This document shows, piece by piece, positions 20,088 through 28,131 of a stretch of DNA of 64,000 nucleotides (within the stretch, counting starts at the first letter, position 1; each line of letters begins with the position of its first letter). The stretch covers positions 62,001-126,000 of the forward strand of contig CAKORJ010000003.1 of NCBI GenBank assembly GCA_934101575.1, written 5' to 3'. Under the pieces are notes generated by a model. The model had not been told where the DNA came from, made no database searches, and saw only the letters and a program-made list of their open reading frames with translations. This DNA comes from an uncultured Bacilli bacterium (lineage in GTDB: Bacteria; Bacillota_I; Bacilli_A; RF39; UBA660). The translations under genes and the position numbers were made by a program.

Positions 20088-20976
20088 AATTTGAAAGTTT
20101 ATAAAGATTTATACTTGGTGTATTAAATAATCTAAAGTCTATTATTGAGTTTCCTATGCCGTTTGATACATATATTTGAGTATCATTTATTTTATATGAT
20201 TCTTTATAATAAGTTTTTGCACCTTTAGGTAAGTATAAAGGTTTTATTTTAGGAAGTTTTGCTTGTCCATTATGAGAGTGTCCTGCTAAGATTAAATCTA
20301 CATCATAATTATTTATAAATTCTTCTATATAATCTGGTTCATGTAGAATTACTATTTTGTATGAAATATTATCTATTTCTTTATTTTTTATGGTTTCTAT
20401 TTTAGGAGTTCCATATGTTATGTTGTCTAGTCCATATAACAATATCGGAGTATTGGTTTTATTATAAATTGTATCATAATTGTTTTTTAATATTTTAAAG
20501 TTTGAATCATACATTATGTTATTATAGTTTTCGTTTGTTGCATCATGGTTTCCTATACAAGCATATTTTCCTAGTTTTGAGTTTATTTCTGATAGTTTTT
20601 TTGTTAATAATTTTATGTCACTTTCTGTAGGCGTGTAGTTTTTATCTATTAAGTCTCCTGTAAATATTACTATATCTGGGTTTATACTATTTATTTTGTT
20701 TGTTAGGTTTTCTAGTTTCTTTTTACTGTTTCCTATTCCATAGTGTAAATCTGAGAATTGTACTATTTTTGTGTTGTTAAAACTATCTGGTATGTTTTTA
20801 TTTTCTATTTTGTATTCATTTGTGGCAAGTAAATTTGGTTCTATGAATTTTCCCCATATTGCTAATACTATTATTACTATTATTAAAACTATTGCTAGTT
20901 TTTTTGCTAGGCTTTTGTTTTTTTCTTTTTTTTGTTTTTTTCTTTTTGTTTCATTTATTTCATATCTTGATGGCAT
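20086..20976 (-). CDS. Membrane-anchored metallophosphoesterase (YkuE/YaeI type)
   Basis: This is a calcineurin-like phosphoesterase of the kind that acts on lipid or peptidoglycan-linked substrates at the membrane. The N-terminus is positively charged with one transmembrane segment (about 24-44). The metal motifs are FSDLHYG, FTGDLID, GNHDA and GHSHNGQ. The 296-residue length is normal. Its ATG lies 1 nt after the stop of the CPBP protease gene, so the two are translationally coupled. Confidence 0.9.
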   Translation of the reverse strand: MPSRYEINETKRKKQKKEKNKSLAKKLAIVLIIVIIVLAIWGKFIEPNLLATNEYKIENKNIPDSFNNTKIVQFSDLHYGIGNSKKKLENLTNKINSINPDIVIFTGDLIDKNYTPTESDIKLLTKKLSEINSKLGKYACIGNHDATNENYNNIMYDSNFKILKNNYDTIYNKTNTPILLYGLDNITYGTPKIETIKNKEIDNISYKIVILHEPDYIEEFINNYDVDLILAGHSHNGQAKLPKIKPLYLPKGAKTYYKESYKINDTQIYVSNGIGNSIIDFRLFNTPSINLYKLSN

Positions 20977-20977
20977 A

Positions 20978-21670
20978 TTAGAGTACTCCTATGGAAAGTA
21001 ATGATAGTGTTACTAGTATTGTGTTATGAATAAAATGAAAGGTCATTGATGTGAATATATTGTTTGTTTTTCGATACATATAAGCAAATACTGAACCAAA
21101 TAAACCATAAGGAATTATATATAATAATTGACTTGTTCCAACACCTATTGAGGCAAGTGTGTGTGCTAGTCCAAATAATAGTCCAGATGCTATTATAAAT
21201 ATAGTGTTATTATTAAATACTTTTCCTAGGCATTTTCTGAATATCATTTCTTCGACGAATGGGGCAAATATACATGATGCAAATACTGTGTATACTGGGA
21301 ATAGTTTTAATGATTCTTGTACTGCGTCTTCATTTGAGGCAGTGGATGGATATATATGTTGTATTATTAGATTTGATACAATCATTAGAATTAGACCTAG
21401 TATCCAGAATTTAAAACCAAATGTAAAGTTCTTTTTAAAGTTTTTGAAATAGTTTTTAAATTCATAGTTTATTTCTTTTCTATAGATTAGATATATTATT
21501 AGCATAAAACTTATGTTTATAAGTATTTCTGATATGTATTTTGGAGTGTTTTCCATGCTTAATATATCTATTCCTAAGTGTTTTAATAGGATTACTACTA
21601 GTGAGGAATATAATAAATCCATTAGAAATAGTCCTATAAATAACATGAATCTATTTATTTTCTTTTCCAT
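20978..21670 (-). CDS. CPBP family intramembrane metalloprotease
   Basis: The 230-residue multi-pass membrane protein carries the CAAX-protease/Abi motifs: EEMIFR (EExxxR), FGLAH in the next helix, and FHFIHN in the last. Members process membrane peptides or give bacteriocin self-immunity. GAGGTGAC precedes the ATG. It is the first gene of a two-gene minus-strand unit. Confidence 0.88.
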   Translation of the reverse strand: MEKKINRFMLFIGLFLMDLLYSSLVVILLKHLGIDILSMENTPKYISEILINISFMLIIYLIYRKEINYEFKNYFKNFKKNFTFGFKFWILGLILMIVSNLIIQHIYPSTASNEDAVQESLKLFPVYTVFASCIFAPFVEEMIFRKCLGKVFNNNTIFIIASGLLFGLAHTLASIGVGTSQLLYIIPYGLFGSVFAYMYRKTNNIFTSMTFHFIHNTILVTLSLLSIGVL

Positions 21671-21757
21671 TTAAGTCACCTCTAGTTTCTAAATTCTAGT
21701 ATATCATTAAATTTCTTATTTATAAAGATTTCTTATTTAAAAAAATTGTTTCTGTGT

Positions 21758-21860
21758 AAAAAAAAGAAGTCGTACCCCCTGAGGACGACTTCAATAAAAA
21801 GAATAAAAAGGGGTTGGCTAGTGTGATACTAGCATCCAATTCGCCTAAGTCGAATTGGTG
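21758..21860 (-). ncRNA. Free-standing structured small RNA (ncRNA-1), family unknown
   Basis: Reading the minus strand, a promoter is followed by three hairpins and a terminator. Hairpin 1 is CCAATTCG / CGAATTGG (21836-21858) and hairpin 2 is GCTAGT / ACTAGC (21817-21833). A short linker with CCCC (21810-21813) follows. The terminator stem is GAAGTCGT / ACGACTTC (21766-21792), followed by eight Us (21758-21765). The terminator loop contains GGGGG, which could pair with the upstream CCCC as a pseudoknot. No ORF of useful length exists here. I do not recognise a known family. The start at about 21860 is inferred from the promoter. Confidence 0.65.
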
Positions 21861-21866
21861 ATATAT

Positions 21867-21895
21867 ATAATAATCATAAAAAAGTGATTTGTCAA
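21867..21895 (-). promoter_or_regulatory. Sigma-A promoter of ncRNA-1
   Basis: On the minus strand, TTGACA (21890-21895), a 17-nt spacer and TATTAT (21867-21872) point into the hairpin cluster. Confidence 0.75.
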
Positions 21896-21974
21896 TTGTT
21901 TTGAATAAAAAAGTTGAATTTTTTTGAATTTGGGAATTTTATGAAAAAAATTGTGTTTACTTGGTGTTTTTTCT

Positions 21975-22003
21975 TTGAAAAAAGTTGAAAAATATGTTAT
22001 AAT
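21975..22003 (+). promoter_or_regulatory. Promoter of recG
   Basis: TTGAAA (21975-21980), a 17-nt spacer and TATAAT (21998-22003) lie directly before the recG ribosome binding site. Confidence 0.7.
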
Positions 22004-22028
22004 TTGAAAGAAAAAGGACGTGGTGGCA

Positions 22029-24026
22029 TTGATAACTTTAGATAAAGTAAAAGGTGTTGGACCAAGAACTAAAATGTTATTTAATAAACTTGGAATAGAA
22101 AGTGTTGATGATTTGGTTTCTCATTATCCCTTTAGATATGAAAAGATTGTTAGAAGTGATCTTAGTAGTGCTAATGAGATGGATAAGGTTATTATAGATG
22201 GAAAGGTTGATAGTGCTCCTATTCTTATTAGACTTAAGGGTAATCTTAATAAGATGAATGTTAGAGTTGTTACTAGTGATGGAAAAGTAGTTGGTGTTTC
22301 TATATTTAATAGGGCTTTTCTAAAGAGCTCTTTGGCGGTTGGTTCTAATGTTACTGTATTTGGTAAGTTTGAAAAATCTAAGAATATAATACTTGCTTCT
22401 GAGATAAGACTTGGACTTTTGCCTAGAGGGGAAAAGATTGAAAGTGTTTATCATGGAACAGCTGGGCTTGCCTCTAAGAATATTGCTGGTTTTATTAATA
22501 CTGCTCTTATGCAATATGGGAATGATATTACTGATTATATTCCTAAAACTTATATTGATAAGTATAATTTTTTAAATAAAAAAACTGCTCTTAATATTGT
22601 TCATAATCCTCCGGCTTGGGATAAACTTAAAGAAGCTAGTGTTAGACTTAAGTATGAAGAATTGTTTCTTTTTATGACTAAGATTAATTATTTAAAGATT
22701 AAGAATCAGAATGTTGAGAATGGCATTAATAGAGACTATGATAGTAGTAAGCTTGATGATTTGATTAGTAGTTTACCTTTTGAACTTACTAAAGATCAGT
22801 CTAAGGTTCTGGAGGAAATACTTAAAGATATGAAGTCTAAAAAGAGAATGAATAGGCTTCTTCAAGGTGATGTTGGTAGTGGCAAGACTGTTATATCTGT
22901 TATAGCACTTTATGCAAATTATTTGAGTGGTTATCAGGGAGCATTAATGGTTCCTACCGAGATTTTGGCTAATCAACATTTTGAAAGTGTTTCAAAGATG
23001 TTTAATGGTTTTGGTGTTAGGACTGAACTTTTGGTTGGCTCTTTAACTAAGAAAGAAAAAGATAGTATTCATAAAAAACTTAAAGATGGTGAAATTGATT
23101 TAGTTATTGGAACTCATGCTTTAATACAAGAGGATACAGTGTATAATAAGCTTGGTTTAGTTGTTACGGATGAACAACATCGTTTTGGAGTTATGCAAAG
23201 AACTATTCTTAGGGAAAAAGGGGATATGCCGGATGTTTTATATATGTCAGCGACTCCTATTCCTAGAACTTATGCTATGACTATTTATGGTGATATGGAT
23301 ATATCAGTTATTGAGGGACTACCTAATGGTAGAAAACCTATTACTACTTATTTGAAAAATAGTAGTGAAATTAAGAATGTTCTTCATATGATGCATGATG
23401 AGCTTAAAGAAAAACATCAAATATATGTTATAGCTCCTTTAATTGAGGAGAGTGAAAGTTTAGATTTAACTACTGTTGAAGATTTAAAGGATAAAATGGA
23501 ATCTGCTTTTGGAAGTAAATATAATATAGGAGTAGTTCATGGTAAATTATCTAATAAAGATAAAGATAAGATTATGGGAGAATTTGTTAAGAATAATATT
23601 CAAATTCTTATAAGTACTACTGTTATAGAAGTTGGGGTTGATGTTCCTAATACCACTATGATTGTTATATTTGATGCTAATAGATTTGGTCTTTCTACTT
23701 TGCATCAGTTAAGAGGTAGAGTTGGACGTAGTAATTTAAAGTCTAAGTGTGTTTTAATTAGTGATAGCGATACTGATAGGCTTAAAGTTATGACTCGTAC
23801 TTGTGATGGTTTTTTGATAAGTGAAGAAGATTTTAAACTTCGTGGACATGGTGATTTGTTTGGAACAAGACAAAGTGGAGATATGTCTTTTAAGATAGCT
23901 AATGTTAAAGAAGATTATAAGATATTGCTTCAAACTAAGAAAGATTCTATGGAGTTTTTAGAGAGTACTAAAGAGGAAGATATAAAACTTAGATGTGAGA
24001 TTATTAGTAGTATTAATGATGCTTAG
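22029..24026 (+). CDS. recG: ATP-dependent DNA helicase RecG
   Basis: RecG remodels stalled forks and branched DNA. The N-terminal wedge domain (about residues 1-150) includes LKVxGVGP-like and VSHYPFRYEK blocks. The helicase motifs are LLQGDVGSGKT (Walker A), DEQHRFG (DExH), MSATPIPRT, and the C-terminal QLRGRVGRS. The product has 665 residues, normal for the family. The start is uncertain among GTG 22020, GTG 22023 and TTG 22029. I chose TTG 22029 because AAAGGA is then at a normal distance. Small RNA candidates lie on both sides of the gene. Confidence 0.95.
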   Translation: MITLDKVKGVGPRTKMLFNKLGIESVDDLVSHYPFRYEKIVRSDLSSANEMDKVIIDGKVDSAPILIRLKGNLNKMNVRVVTSDGKVVGVSIFNRAFLKSSLAVGSNVTVFGKFEKSKNIILASEIRLGLLPRGEKIESVYHGTAGLASKNIAGFINTALMQYGNDITDYIPKTYIDKYNFLNKKTALNIVHNPPAWDKLKEASVRLKYEELFLFMTKINYLKIKNQNVENGINRDYDSSKLDDLISSLPFELTKDQSKVLEEILKDMKSKKRMNRLLQGDVGSGKTVISVIALYANYLSGYQGALMVPTEILANQHFESVSKMFNGFGVRTELLVGSLTKKEKDSIHKKLKDGEIDLVIGTHALIQEDTVYNKLGLVVTDEQHRFGVMQRTILREKGDMPDVLYMSATPIPRTYAMTIYGDMDISVIEGLPNGRKPITTYLKNSSEIKNVLHMMHDELKEKHQIYVIAPLIEESESLDLTTVEDLKDKMESAFGSKYNIGVVHGKLSNKDKDKIMGEFVKNNIQILISTTVIEVGVDVPNTTMIVIFDANRFGLSTLHQLRGRVGRSNLKSKCVLISDSDTDRLKVMTRTCDGFLISEEDFKLRGHGDLFGTRQSGDMSFKIANVKEDYKILLQTKKDSMEFLESTKEEDIKLRCEIISSINDA

Positions 24027-24065
24027 TTGGTAAATGTAAAAATTTGAGAAATTCAAAAATTATAA

Positions 24066-24094
24066 TTGACTTTATAGTGAAAATATATTACTAT
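24066..24094 (+). promoter_or_regulatory. Promoter of ncRNA-2
   Basis: TTGACT (24066-24071), a 17-nt spacer and TACTAT (24089-24094) end about 7 nt before the first hairpin. Confidence 0.6.
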
Positions 24095-24100
24095 TAAATT

Positions 24101-24198
24101 GCAAGGTAGATTACCTTGTCTACTTTTTACGATAAATGTAAAAAGTGGTATTCAACCAAAACCCCCTGAAGATAGGCCGAGAGGCCTATCACTTTTTT
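24101..24198 (+). ncRNA. Structured small RNA candidate (ncRNA-2), family unknown
   Basis: Three hairpins follow the promoter. P1 is CAAGGTA / TACCTTG (24102-24118). P2 is an 11-bp stem CTACTTTTTAC / GTAAAAAGTGG. P3 is GATAGGCC, loop GAGA, GGCCTATC (24171-24190), which ends in ACTTTTTT and serves as a terminator. The unpaired segment between P2 and P3 contains ACCCCCTGA, which is perfectly complementary to the terminator loop of ncRNA-1. I recognise no known RNA family. Confidence 0.6.
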
Positions 24199-24280
24199 AT
24201 GCGATAAAATCAATGGTTTGCGAAGACCTGTTTTTGAAAAGTGGTTTAGGTACAAAAAAAATTGTAATTTTAGAATTATT

Positions 24281-24332
24281 CATTGAAGAAAAGTGACGTA
24301 AACGTCAAAAATCTTCAATGGATTTTTCTTTT
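24281..24332 (+). terminator. Nested hairpin before the AbiE operon
   Basis: The outer stem CATTGAAGA / TCTTCAATG encloses TGACG, loop TAAA, CGTCA, and is followed by GATTTTTCTTTT. It resembles an intrinsic terminator, or a structured barrier at the island edge. Confidence 0.5.
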
Positions 24333-24437
24333 GACAATCAAACTGAAAATATATAATTTATCAGTTTTTAGCATATTAACAATTATACGGATAATATAAA
24401 TACTGTCCGTATAACTTTATATACATAAAAAAGTTAT

Positions 24438-24485
24438 TTTGACAAACTTAATGATAAATGTTATAATTTCATTAGATTTGTCAAA
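24438..24485 (+). promoter_or_regulatory. abiE promoter with flanking inverted-repeat operator
   Basis: A perfect promoter, TTGACA (24439-24444), 17 nt, TATAAT (24462-24467), is flanked by two arms. These are TTTGACAAACTTAATG (24438-24453) and CATTAGATTTGTCAAA (24470-24485), which are inverted copies matching at 14 of 16 positions. The left arm covers the -35 box and the right arm reaches the ribosome binding site. AbiEi antitoxins are known to repress their own operons through inverted repeats, so this is the likely AbiEi operator. Confidence 0.8.
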
Positions 24486-24497
24486 GGAGGAATTTTC

Positions 24498-25124
24498 ATG
24501 GAAAGAATGACAATAAAAGAATTTAAAGATAAAAACAATATTGAAATTATTAAATCAATAATGCAAATGAATAATGGCTATATTACTTCTAAAGAACTAT
24601 CAAATTTTGAAATTCATAGAATGTATCTTAATATTATGAAAGAACAAGGTATAATCGAAAAAGTAGGTAATGGTATATATATTGATTCTACTAAAATAGA
24701 AGATAGTTATTATGTTTTTAGTTTAGAACTTTCAAAAGTAGTATACTCGCACATGACAGCACTTTATTTTTATGGACTTTCTATTAAAGCTCCAAATGAT
24801 AAATATGATATTACTGTACCAAATAACTATTTTAATTATAAAATGAAAAATCATAATGTTTTTTATGTTGATAAAGATATTTACGAACTAGGACTTACTG
24901 AAGTTGAAACTTCAATGGGAAATAAAGTAAGAGCTTATGATATTGAAAGATGCATATGTGATATTATTAGATCTAAAAATAGAATGGATTCTGAACATGT
25001 TAAATATAGTATAAGAGAATATCTTAAAAGAAAAGATAAAAATCTTACAAAGCTATCAAAATATGCTGAAATAATGGGTATTAAAAATGAAGTTATGAGT
25101 TATATGGAGGCATTTTATGAATAG
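24498..25124 (+). CDS. abiEi: AbiEi-family type IV antitoxin
   Basis: The 208-residue protein has an N-terminal winged-helix region (MQMNNGYITSKELSNFEIHRMYLNIMKEQGIIEKV in part, with GNGIY as the wing). The C-terminal AbiEi domain includes SHMTALYFYGLS, a VPNN strand and YDIERCICDIIRS. AbiEi proteins counter the AbiEii toxin and repress the operon. AAAGGAGG lies 11 nt upstream. The 3' end overlaps abiEii by 8 nt. Codon use is A-rich, unlike native genes nearby. Confidence 0.88.
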   Translation: MERMTIKEFKDKNNIEIIKSIMQMNNGYITSKELSNFEIHRMYLNIMKEQGIIEKVGNGIYIDSTKIEDSYYVFSLELSKVVYSHMTALYFYGLSIKAPNDKYDITVPNNYFNYKMKNHNVFYVDKDIYELGLTEVETSMGNKVRAYDIERCICDIIRSKNRMDSEHVKYSIREYLKRKDKNLTKLSKYAEIMGIKNEVMSYMEAFYE

Positions 25125-25953
25125 TATGCAACTGAAAGATAAACTAAGAAATATTTCAAAAGAAAAAAATGTAGATTTCAACACATTACTCAGACTCTAT
25201 ATGTATGATAGATTCATTGAACGATTAGCGATTAGTAAATATAGCGATAATTTTATTCTAAAAGGTGGTTTTTATTTAAGTACATTATTTGGTATAGAAA
25301 ATAGAACAACCATGGATATAGATGCTGCAATTATAAAAACTAATTTTACAAAAGATGCAACAAGAAAAATGATTAAGGATATAGTATCTATAGATATAGA
25401 TGATAATGCAAATCTAAGTTATTTAGGAATTGTACCAATAAGAGATGAAGATGAATATGGTGGTTTTAGAGTGAACATTGAAGTCCAAATAGAAAATGTA
25501 AAAGAAAAGTTCCATGTTGATGTTGCTACTGGCGATCCAATAACTCCTAAAGAAATTAGATACAAATATAAACCAATATTAGGAAAAAAACATATTAATC
25601 TATGGGCATATAATATTGAAACAGTTTTAGCTGAAAAATTAGAAACAATTCTAAGTAGATCAGAATTAAATGGTAGAATGAGAGATTTTTATGATGTATA
25701 TTTAATTTACACTAAAGATTGGAATAATATAAATATTGATAATTTTAAAAAAGCTCTTGATAAAACTTTTTATAAAAGAGAATATGCTGGAAAACCATTT
25801 GTAACAATAGATTTGATTAGAGATAGTAATTTAATAAGATCTAGGTGGAAAACATATCAAAGAAAATATGAGTATGCAAAAGATATAAGTTTTGATGATA
25901 TACTAAACTGTATAGAAAAAATGATGGAACAACGTGATCCAGTTGTTGTTTAG
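25117..25953 (+). CDS. abiEii: AbiEii-family nucleotidyltransferase toxin
   Basis: The 278-residue product has the AbiEii/AbiGii signature FILKGGFYLSTLFG followed by RTTMDIDAAI, the DxD of the nucleotidyltransferase active site. The conserved C-terminal block AEKLETILSR then GRMRDFYDVYLI is also present. Known relatives add nucleotides to RNA targets such as tRNA 3' ends and cause growth arrest, giving phage protection. ATG 25117 follows GGAGG inside abiEi. It is the second gene of the cassette. Confidence 0.9.
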   Translation: MNSMQLKDKLRNISKEKNVDFNTLLRLYMYDRFIERLAISKYSDNFILKGGFYLSTLFGIENRTTMDIDAAIIKTNFTKDATRKMIKDIVSIDIDDNANLSYLGIVPIRDEDEYGGFRVNIEVQIENVKEKFHVDVATGDPITPKEIRYKYKPILGKKHINLWAYNIETVLAEKLETILSRSELNGRMRDFYDVYLIYTKDWNNINIDNFKKALDKTFYKREYAGKPFVTIDLIRDSNLIRSRWKTYQRKYEYAKDISFDDILNCIEKMMEQRDPVVV

Positions 25954-25964
25954 GGTGATTTTAC

Positions 25965-27731
25965 ATGAGTAGTATTAAAGTAGAGGAAGCAGCTATTAAT
26001 GCAGTAAAAAATTTAATAAACTTATCAGATTATATGACATCAGATGAAATAAAAGATGGAGAAAAGGGAGTTTCATTTGATGGATGTATACCATTATATA
26101 TAAAAGAAGATCTAAAAAAAGAAAGTTTCTATAATAAGATTGATATTCAAGTGAAAGGTCGAAGTGTTAAAGAATTAAGTAATGCTAAAAATGGTAATTT
26201 TTCAATCGAAAAATCTCATTTAAAGAATTTTAAACAAGTGGGAGGAGTATTATTTTTCTTTGTTCAAATAACTAAAGATAGAAAAAATAGTAGAATTTAT
26301 ATTAAATCGTTATTGCCTTATGAAATAAATCAATTGTTAACTGTAAATGAAAAGAACAGTGTATCAGTAAAATTTGAACACATAGATAATAATGATAATG
26401 AAAAACTAGAGTATATATGTTTTCAATTTCAAAAAGATAAAGATAAGCAATATTCTTACAAAGATAATTACAAAACACTGGAAGACTTTCAAAAAGAAAA
26501 AGGTATATATAGTATGGGAATTAATATTCCAACAATTTCTTCTAATCCAATAGAATATTTAAAACGACCAAATTTCATTTATTTTCAGCCTGATAATCTC
26601 AAAAATCTTGAAATACCATGTGGCATGGCAATTATATCATCATTTATTTTTAAGCGAAAAGCTAATGTAAAAATTGGCAATAAGATTTATGATACATATG
26701 TTGAAATTAAAGAAGATAACAATGTTACTACAGTTAATATTAATGATTGTATTGAGTTTAATACATATACTAATATGTTTACATTTAACCTAAATACTAA
26801 TATGAAAAAAGCTTTATATAATATAAATTTAATAAAAGATTTTATAAAAGCTAAAAGTTTATTAGTTAATAATAATAAGTTATCAATAAAAGAGGAAAAT
26901 GACTATACAATATTAAACAATCAAATTGAAGTAATAGAAAAATTAAGAATTATTGTTGAAGAAATGAATGTATCAGTAGATCCTATTATAGACTTTTCTG
27001 ATAAAAAATCTATAAAAAATATTGGATTAGTTTATAACAATATTATTGATAAAATTGGAATTCCTTTTAAAATTAAGTATGATGCATTTATGTTAAAAAC
27101 AAAAATATTCAATATAGAATTATCATTTTCAGCAAAAAAACGTGGAAATAGTACATATGATTTGATAGATATTACAAAAATGATAAAAAGTGAAAAGAAC
27201 TTATTTAGTTATATAAATGAAGAAAAAGAGCGCGTTGAATTGTATCCCAACTTTTCAGCATTTAGTAAGGAATTTGGGTTAGATGTAACATATTTGTTAT
27301 CTGACAATGTTATTAATGAATTAGATAAAATTTATATAGACGATAGTATTATATTGGGTAATTTTGTACTAGAAACAAATTTAACATGGTTTATTTTAGA
27401 TGCTTTACAATATTATGATACTCATAAAAATTATCAACTTTTAAAATTTTTAGAGAAAATATCATATATATTGTTAAAAAATGATAATGCTGATTATATA
27501 GATATATATAAAATAAACTATTTTCAAATTTTAAAAAGAAGTCAGAAATTAACGAGTGAAATGTGTGAGGATTTAATAGTAGTGAGAGATGCTACAAAGG
27601 ATAATATGATAAAGGTATGTATTAGTATAATACTTGAAGATAAAAATGGATACAATGTATATTATAAAAAATTATCTGATAGCGAAAAGAAAACATTAAT
27701 GGAGTATCCAATATATAATTTAATTAAATAA
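25965..27731 (+). CDS. DUF4365-like putative nuclease protein of the AbiE cassette
   Basis: The 588-residue product starts 11 nt after abiEii and has the same A-rich codon use. The first 125 residues resemble DUF4365 proteins: EEAAINAVKN, then VSFDGCIPLYI, IDIQVKGRSVKE and GGVLFFFVQI. The spaced Asp and QVK residues suggest a PD-(D/E)XK-like nuclease fold. The remaining 460 residues are helical with no motif I recognise. Its tight link to the AbiE pair suggests a third component or a separate defence effector. The family name is moderately secure; the nuclease role is inference. Confidence 0.65.
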   Translation: MSSIKVEEAAINAVKNLINLSDYMTSDEIKDGEKGVSFDGCIPLYIKEDLKKESFYNKIDIQVKGRSVKELSNAKNGNFSIEKSHLKNFKQVGGVLFFFVQITKDRKNSRIYIKSLLPYEINQLLTVNEKNSVSVKFEHIDNNDNEKLEYICFQFQKDKDKQYSYKDNYKTLEDFQKEKGIYSMGINIPTISSNPIEYLKRPNFIYFQPDNLKNLEIPCGMAIISSFIFKRKANVKIGNKIYDTYVEIKEDNNVTTVNINDCIEFNTYTNMFTFNLNTNMKKALYNINLIKDFIKAKSLLVNNNKLSIKEENDYTILNNQIEVIEKLRIIVEEMNVSVDPIIDFSDKKSIKNIGLVYNNIIDKIGIPFKIKYDAFMLKTKIFNIELSFSAKKRGNSTYDLIDITKMIKSEKNLFSYINEEKERVELYPNFSAFSKEFGLDVTYLLSDNVINELDKIYIDDSIILGNFVLETNLTWFILDALQYYDTHKNYQLLKFLEKISYILLKNDNADYIDIYKINYFQILKRSQKLTSEMCEDLIVVRDATKDNMIKVCISIILEDKNGYNVYYKKLSDSEKKTLMEYPIYNLIK

Positions 27732-28131
27732 TTATATATTTATTCTAAGCTATCTATAACAGAAACAACATTATCGAGTGCAGTACTAAACATATGTGAA
27801 TATGTGTTTAGTGTTTCCTCGATTTTTGTATGTCCTAAATATTTTGCTACTAATGTAACATTAGCACCGTTATTAATTAAAAGTGATGCACATGAATGCC
27901 TAAAATCATGTATAAAAGTATTAATTAAGTATGAAAATATAAATATTTAGTTGATATTTTTGAATTTGTATACAAATTGTTTTTAATATTGGACTTGAAA
28001 TTGTTAAAATGTCAAAATATCAAATGAGTGCAATTGTTTAATAATTGAGATGCTTTACAATAAAAATAATTTTATGGTAAAATGTTAATAATTAAAAATT
28101 GATTATATATAATATGAAGTAGGTGTTTTTT
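27732..28131. other. Gap holding integrase remnant and island edge
   Basis: The first half is the broken integrase listed separately. The second half (about 27947-28121) is A/T-rich with no gene or clear hairpin. A likely ribosome binding site AGGTG for the next gene is at 28121. No direct repeat matching the left island edge was found by eye. Confidence 0.6.
27740..27946 (-). pseudogene. Truncated tyrosine recombinase/integrase, C-terminal remnant
   Basis: Minus-strand translation gives about 68 residues ending at the normal stop. They include the catalytic C-terminal boxes HDFRHSCASLLI (HxxR), KYLGHT (the His/Trp box) and NTYSHMF (the tyrosine nucleophile). An in-frame stop at 27947-27949 cuts the frame upstream, and the N-terminal DNA-binding part and the first catalytic Arg are missing. 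It marks the right side of the AbiE island as a decayed integrative element. Confidence 0.85.

Larger units (their letters stand above)
24027..24497. other. 471-nt intergenic region: small RNA candidate, hairpin, AbiE operator
   Basis: This gap holds the promoter and hairpins of ncRNA-2 (24066-24198). A second strong hairpin is at 24281-24332, with nested CATTGAAGA / TCTTCAATG and TGACG / CGTCA stems and T-rich 3' sequence. The abiE promoter-operator is at 24438-24485. The A-rich composition of the island begins here. No convincing protein gene is present. Confidence 0.7.

Noticed and set aside
24099..24296. Possible 65-residue ORF with TTG start after recG
   Set aside because: It runs through the hairpins and terminator of ncRNA-2, has no ribosome binding site and no protein-like pattern.
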